Origin: Bacillota bacterium
GTDB taxonomy: Bacteria; Bacillota; Clostridia; DSM-8532
DNA length: 64,000 nt
Assembly: GCA_023415825.1 (NCBI GenBank)
Contig: JAEZJF010000016.1
Coordinates: 186,001-250,000 of the forward strand
Reading direction: 5' to 3'
Notes under the pieces: model-generated
Told to the model about the DNA's origin: nothing
What the model saw: only the letters and a program-made list of their open reading frames with translations
Database searches by the model: none
Made by a program: the position numbers and the translations under genes
Shown here: one piece after another, positions 62,167 to 64,000 of the stretch
Layout of the letters: each line of letters opens with the position of its first letter
Numbering within the stretch: position 1 is the first letter of the stretch

Positions 62167-63942
62167 CTAATAAACTCGTATTTCAAATAGCCGGAACTGC
62201 TTGTCACCGTAGGTTTCAAGCAGGGTTACATGCATTTCATCACAGGTAATCGGTGAGTCCCATTTTTCTACAGCGCTGCGTATGCAGTTTTCAGAGATTG
62301 TACGTGTTTGCTGAACAATCCCTTCTCGGATTAAATCAATGTGATAGGAACGGACGAGGCTTGGTGGCATTGTATTCCTCCATGTATCCACTACGCCTTT
62401 GTCAATGGAAATCATAAGATCATGGTTGAGGTCGGAGTCGAATTTAAGAATAATCTCACTGACCTTCACAGGCTTATCCCACCTAAGTGTCAGCACAGGC
62501 TTTGTATCATCGCTGGCTGATACCCATGAATTGAGGTTTTCACCTACTGGACGGCTGATACCCGTCAACAGATTTTCAACAGGGTATAAAGGATCACAGG
62601 AGCTTGCAGAAAGGTTAGCGCTGCGGATGAGATCCGTGGTGTCCGTACTGGCGATTCCGGGTAGGTAGCAGTCGTCTTTGAGCAGCAGCTGCTGAAGCTC
62701 CTTGATTTTGCCTGTTGTGAAGAGTTCGCGAGGCTTTAAGCCATATTTTTGCTGCAGCGCTACGGCGGAACCAATGGCCTGACCGATGACCGCGGTGGTA
62801 CCCATTACTCGGGCTGAAGCAAAGGCAAGATGTGATGCGCTGATGGCACGTCCTCCAACCATAAGGTTATCCACATCTGCGGCAAAGAGACAGCGGTAGG
62901 GGATGGGATAGACATCCTTAATTTCAATAAACCGGTTGGGGCCTTCACCCTTACCTGTGATACCCATAGGTGTGTGGGTGTCGATGGGCCAACCGCCATA
63001 GGCGACGGTATCCTCAAAAGCTTGGCCCTGTGTAAGATCCAACTCGGTCAGTACATAATCACCTACAACCCTGCGGCTCTCGCGCTTGCCAGGCAGAAAT
63101 TGCACCCAATCAAGGTCCCAGTTCTCAGCTCCATGGTCTCCGCCGTTCTTTATGTGATCCCATACGCCGTAGAGTGACTTTAGAAGCTCGTCACGGATTT
63201 CCTCATAATCCTTGGTCGCATCCATGGTTCCGCCCAGCTCGATCCACCAATAGCCCGAGGCAATGTTCTTGTGATCACGATACTTTAAATCATCTTCGGT
63301 ATACTTGTTGGCCCAGAACGGTGCTTTAAATGGCACCGGCTTTCCGGTGTCCACGGCTTTAAACATTAATGTATTGCCCATGGTCTGCTCATTGCCGGTC
63401 AAGGGCGCAAGGGGCTCATTGAAAACATCACACCCCTCGGTACCCTTCATAATCCTTGCACCGGCAAGCTCTGCTACAATTGCGTCGCCTGTGGTATCTG
63501 CGAAGGTTCCGGCAAAAAACATAAAGTTCTTTTCTGTAGTTAGTTGAATGGCGTGAATGGCGTCGATGCGATTACCGTCCATGATGACCCGATCAACATG
63601 GCAATTGAGATACAGGGTCAGATTTTCCTGGTAGCGTACCTTTTCCCAAAGTACCGTATCCAGAATGGAGAAGTTATGATTGGGGTTGCGATGTTTGTTT
63701 TCGAGCAATAGCTCTTCAATAATACCGGTTTCCCGTGCATTTTTCCGGTTGCAGTAAAGGCCTGCGGCTCCGCAGATGTGCATTCTTATTTCACTGCTTG
63801 CATTGCCACCCAGTACCGGCCGATTATGTACGAGCGCGGTTTTAAGACCTTTACGGGCAGCGGCGATGGCTGCGCAGATGCCCGACATACCGCCGCCTAC
63901 TACCACCAGATCGTATCGGACTTGAATGGTTTCAAGATTCAT
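62167..63942 (-). CDS. FAD-dependent oxidoreductase with C-terminal F5/8C-like region
   Basis: 591 residues. The N-terminal FAD Rossmann motif is DLVVVGGGMSGICAAIAAAR; LGGNASSEIRMH, ADTTGDAIVAELAGA and the C-terminal GGRAISASHLAFASARVMGT match the FAD_oxidored (PF12831) family found in polysaccharide-use loci. The last 130 residues (ISRPVGENLNSWVSASDDTK, LTLRWDKPVKVSEIILKFDS) resemble a discoidin/F5-8C sandwich, odd in a protein with no signal peptide. Substrate unknown. GAAGGAG precedes the ATG; an upstream gene on the same strand ends just beyond it. Confidence 0.88.
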   Translation of the reverse strand: MNLETIQVRYDLVVVGGGMSGICAAIAAARKGLKTALVHNRPVLGGNASSEIRMHICGAAGLYCNRKNARETGIIEELLLENKHRNPNHNFSILDTVLWEKVRYQENLTLYLNCHVDRVIMDGNRIDAIHAIQLTTEKNFMFFAGTFADTTGDAIVAELAGARIMKGTEGCDVFNEPLAPLTGNEQTMGNTLMFKAVDTGKPVPFKAPFWANKYTEDDLKYRDHKNIASGYWWIELGGTMDATKDYEEIRDELLKSLYGVWDHIKNGGDHGAENWDLDWVQFLPGKRESRRVVGDYVLTELDLTQGQAFEDTVAYGGWPIDTHTPMGITGKGEGPNRFIEIKDVYPIPYRCLFAADVDNLMVGGRAISASHLAFASARVMGTTAVIGQAIGSAVALQQKYGLKPRELFTTGKIKELQQLLLKDDCYLPGIASTDTTDLIRSANLSASSCDPLYPVENLLTGISRPVGENLNSWVSASDDTKPVLTLRWDKPVKVSEIILKFDSDLNHDLMISIDKGVVDTWRNTMPPSLVRSYHIDLIREGIVQQTRTISENCIRSAVEKWDSPITCDEMHVTLLETYGDKQFRLFEIRVY

Positions 63943-63972
63943 AGCTGTTATGACTCCTTCGGATAGCTTAAT

Positions 63973-64000
63973 TTATTCAAAATCGGCAATGAATTCTTTT
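63973..64000 (-). CDS. C-terminal tail of a minus-strand gene cut by the window edge
   Basis: The minus strand reads KEFIADFE and then TAA at 63973-63975, 30 nt before the oxidoreductase start. The spacing fits an upstream operon partner, but only eight codons are visible, so the product cannot be identified and the frame is tentative. Confidence 0.3.

Overview
The window reads as a chromosomal segment of an anaerobic, low-to-moderate GC Firmicute, most likely Clostridia. Supporting this are S-layer homology (SLH) domain enzymes, strong AGGAGG ribosome sites with frequent TTG/GTG starts, a GerMN-domain lipoprotein next to D-Ala-D-Ala ligase, the Firmicute pair DUF1934-argS, motAB, and a thioredoxin-reductase-like flavoprotein whose NADPH motif is lost, as in ferredoxin-dependent clostridial enzymes. 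No rRNA, tRNA, CRISPR array or prophage was seen.

Layout. 1-14 kb is a carbohydrate locus: the end of an SLH protein, a membrane-bound AraC-type regulator, two sugar-binding lipoproteins, a 1307-residue exported chimera (GH36-like, three SLH, GH114-like, F5/8C), a MalF/MalG-type permease pair and a Gfo/Idh/MocA oxidoreductase. No ABC ATPase is present. 14-16 kb is hom-hisI-hisE. 16-20.7 kb, minus strand, is an unusual sugar operon: phosphofructokinase, triosephosphate-isomerase-like protein, LarA-like nickel-pincer protein, aldose-epimerase-like protein. 20.7-24.5 kb holds a LacI-type operator, a TnpB-only IS200/IS605-like element that appears to sit in the 5' end of a lacI-type gene, that regulator, and nagA. 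The tnpB promoter carries a LexA-box-like palindrome exactly in its -35/-10 spacer.

24.6-35.0 kb is the most unusual block: nine tightly packed genes forming a divergent Tad-like (type IV pilus/secretion) machine. It has a Ser/Thr kinase fused to a degenerate MinD-like domain, a SAF/CpaB-like protein, two more degenerate MinD/CpaE-like proteins, a CpaF-type ATPase, a double TadB/TadC-like membrane protein and four small proteins with N-terminal membrane anchors. 35-39.4 kb has a KdpD-like kinase and its response regulator, followed by phased TTAACG repeats, then motAB. 39.5-45.2 kb holds a lactate-permease-family transporter, a TetR regulator with twin operators and the ABC-2 exporter it probably controls, and a LacI regulator divergent from a GH13 amylase.

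47-56 kb is mostly housekeeping: thioredoxin-reductase-like protein, GerMN lipoprotein, ddl, DUF1934, argS, SEC-C protein, an ABC exporter and a GNAT acetyltransferase. 56-64 kb has an M28 peptidase lipoprotein with a Fur-like box, a DeoR regulator, a BNR/sialidase-like protein, an orphan family-5 solute-binding lipoprotein and an FAD-dependent oxidoreductase with a C-terminal F5/8C-like region.

Stretches without a clear gene: 20630-20931 (operators, promoters and element left end), 48201-48692 (one 13-codon frame, otherwise AT-rich and unassigned), 59586-60300 (two promoters and a possible 58-codon frame).
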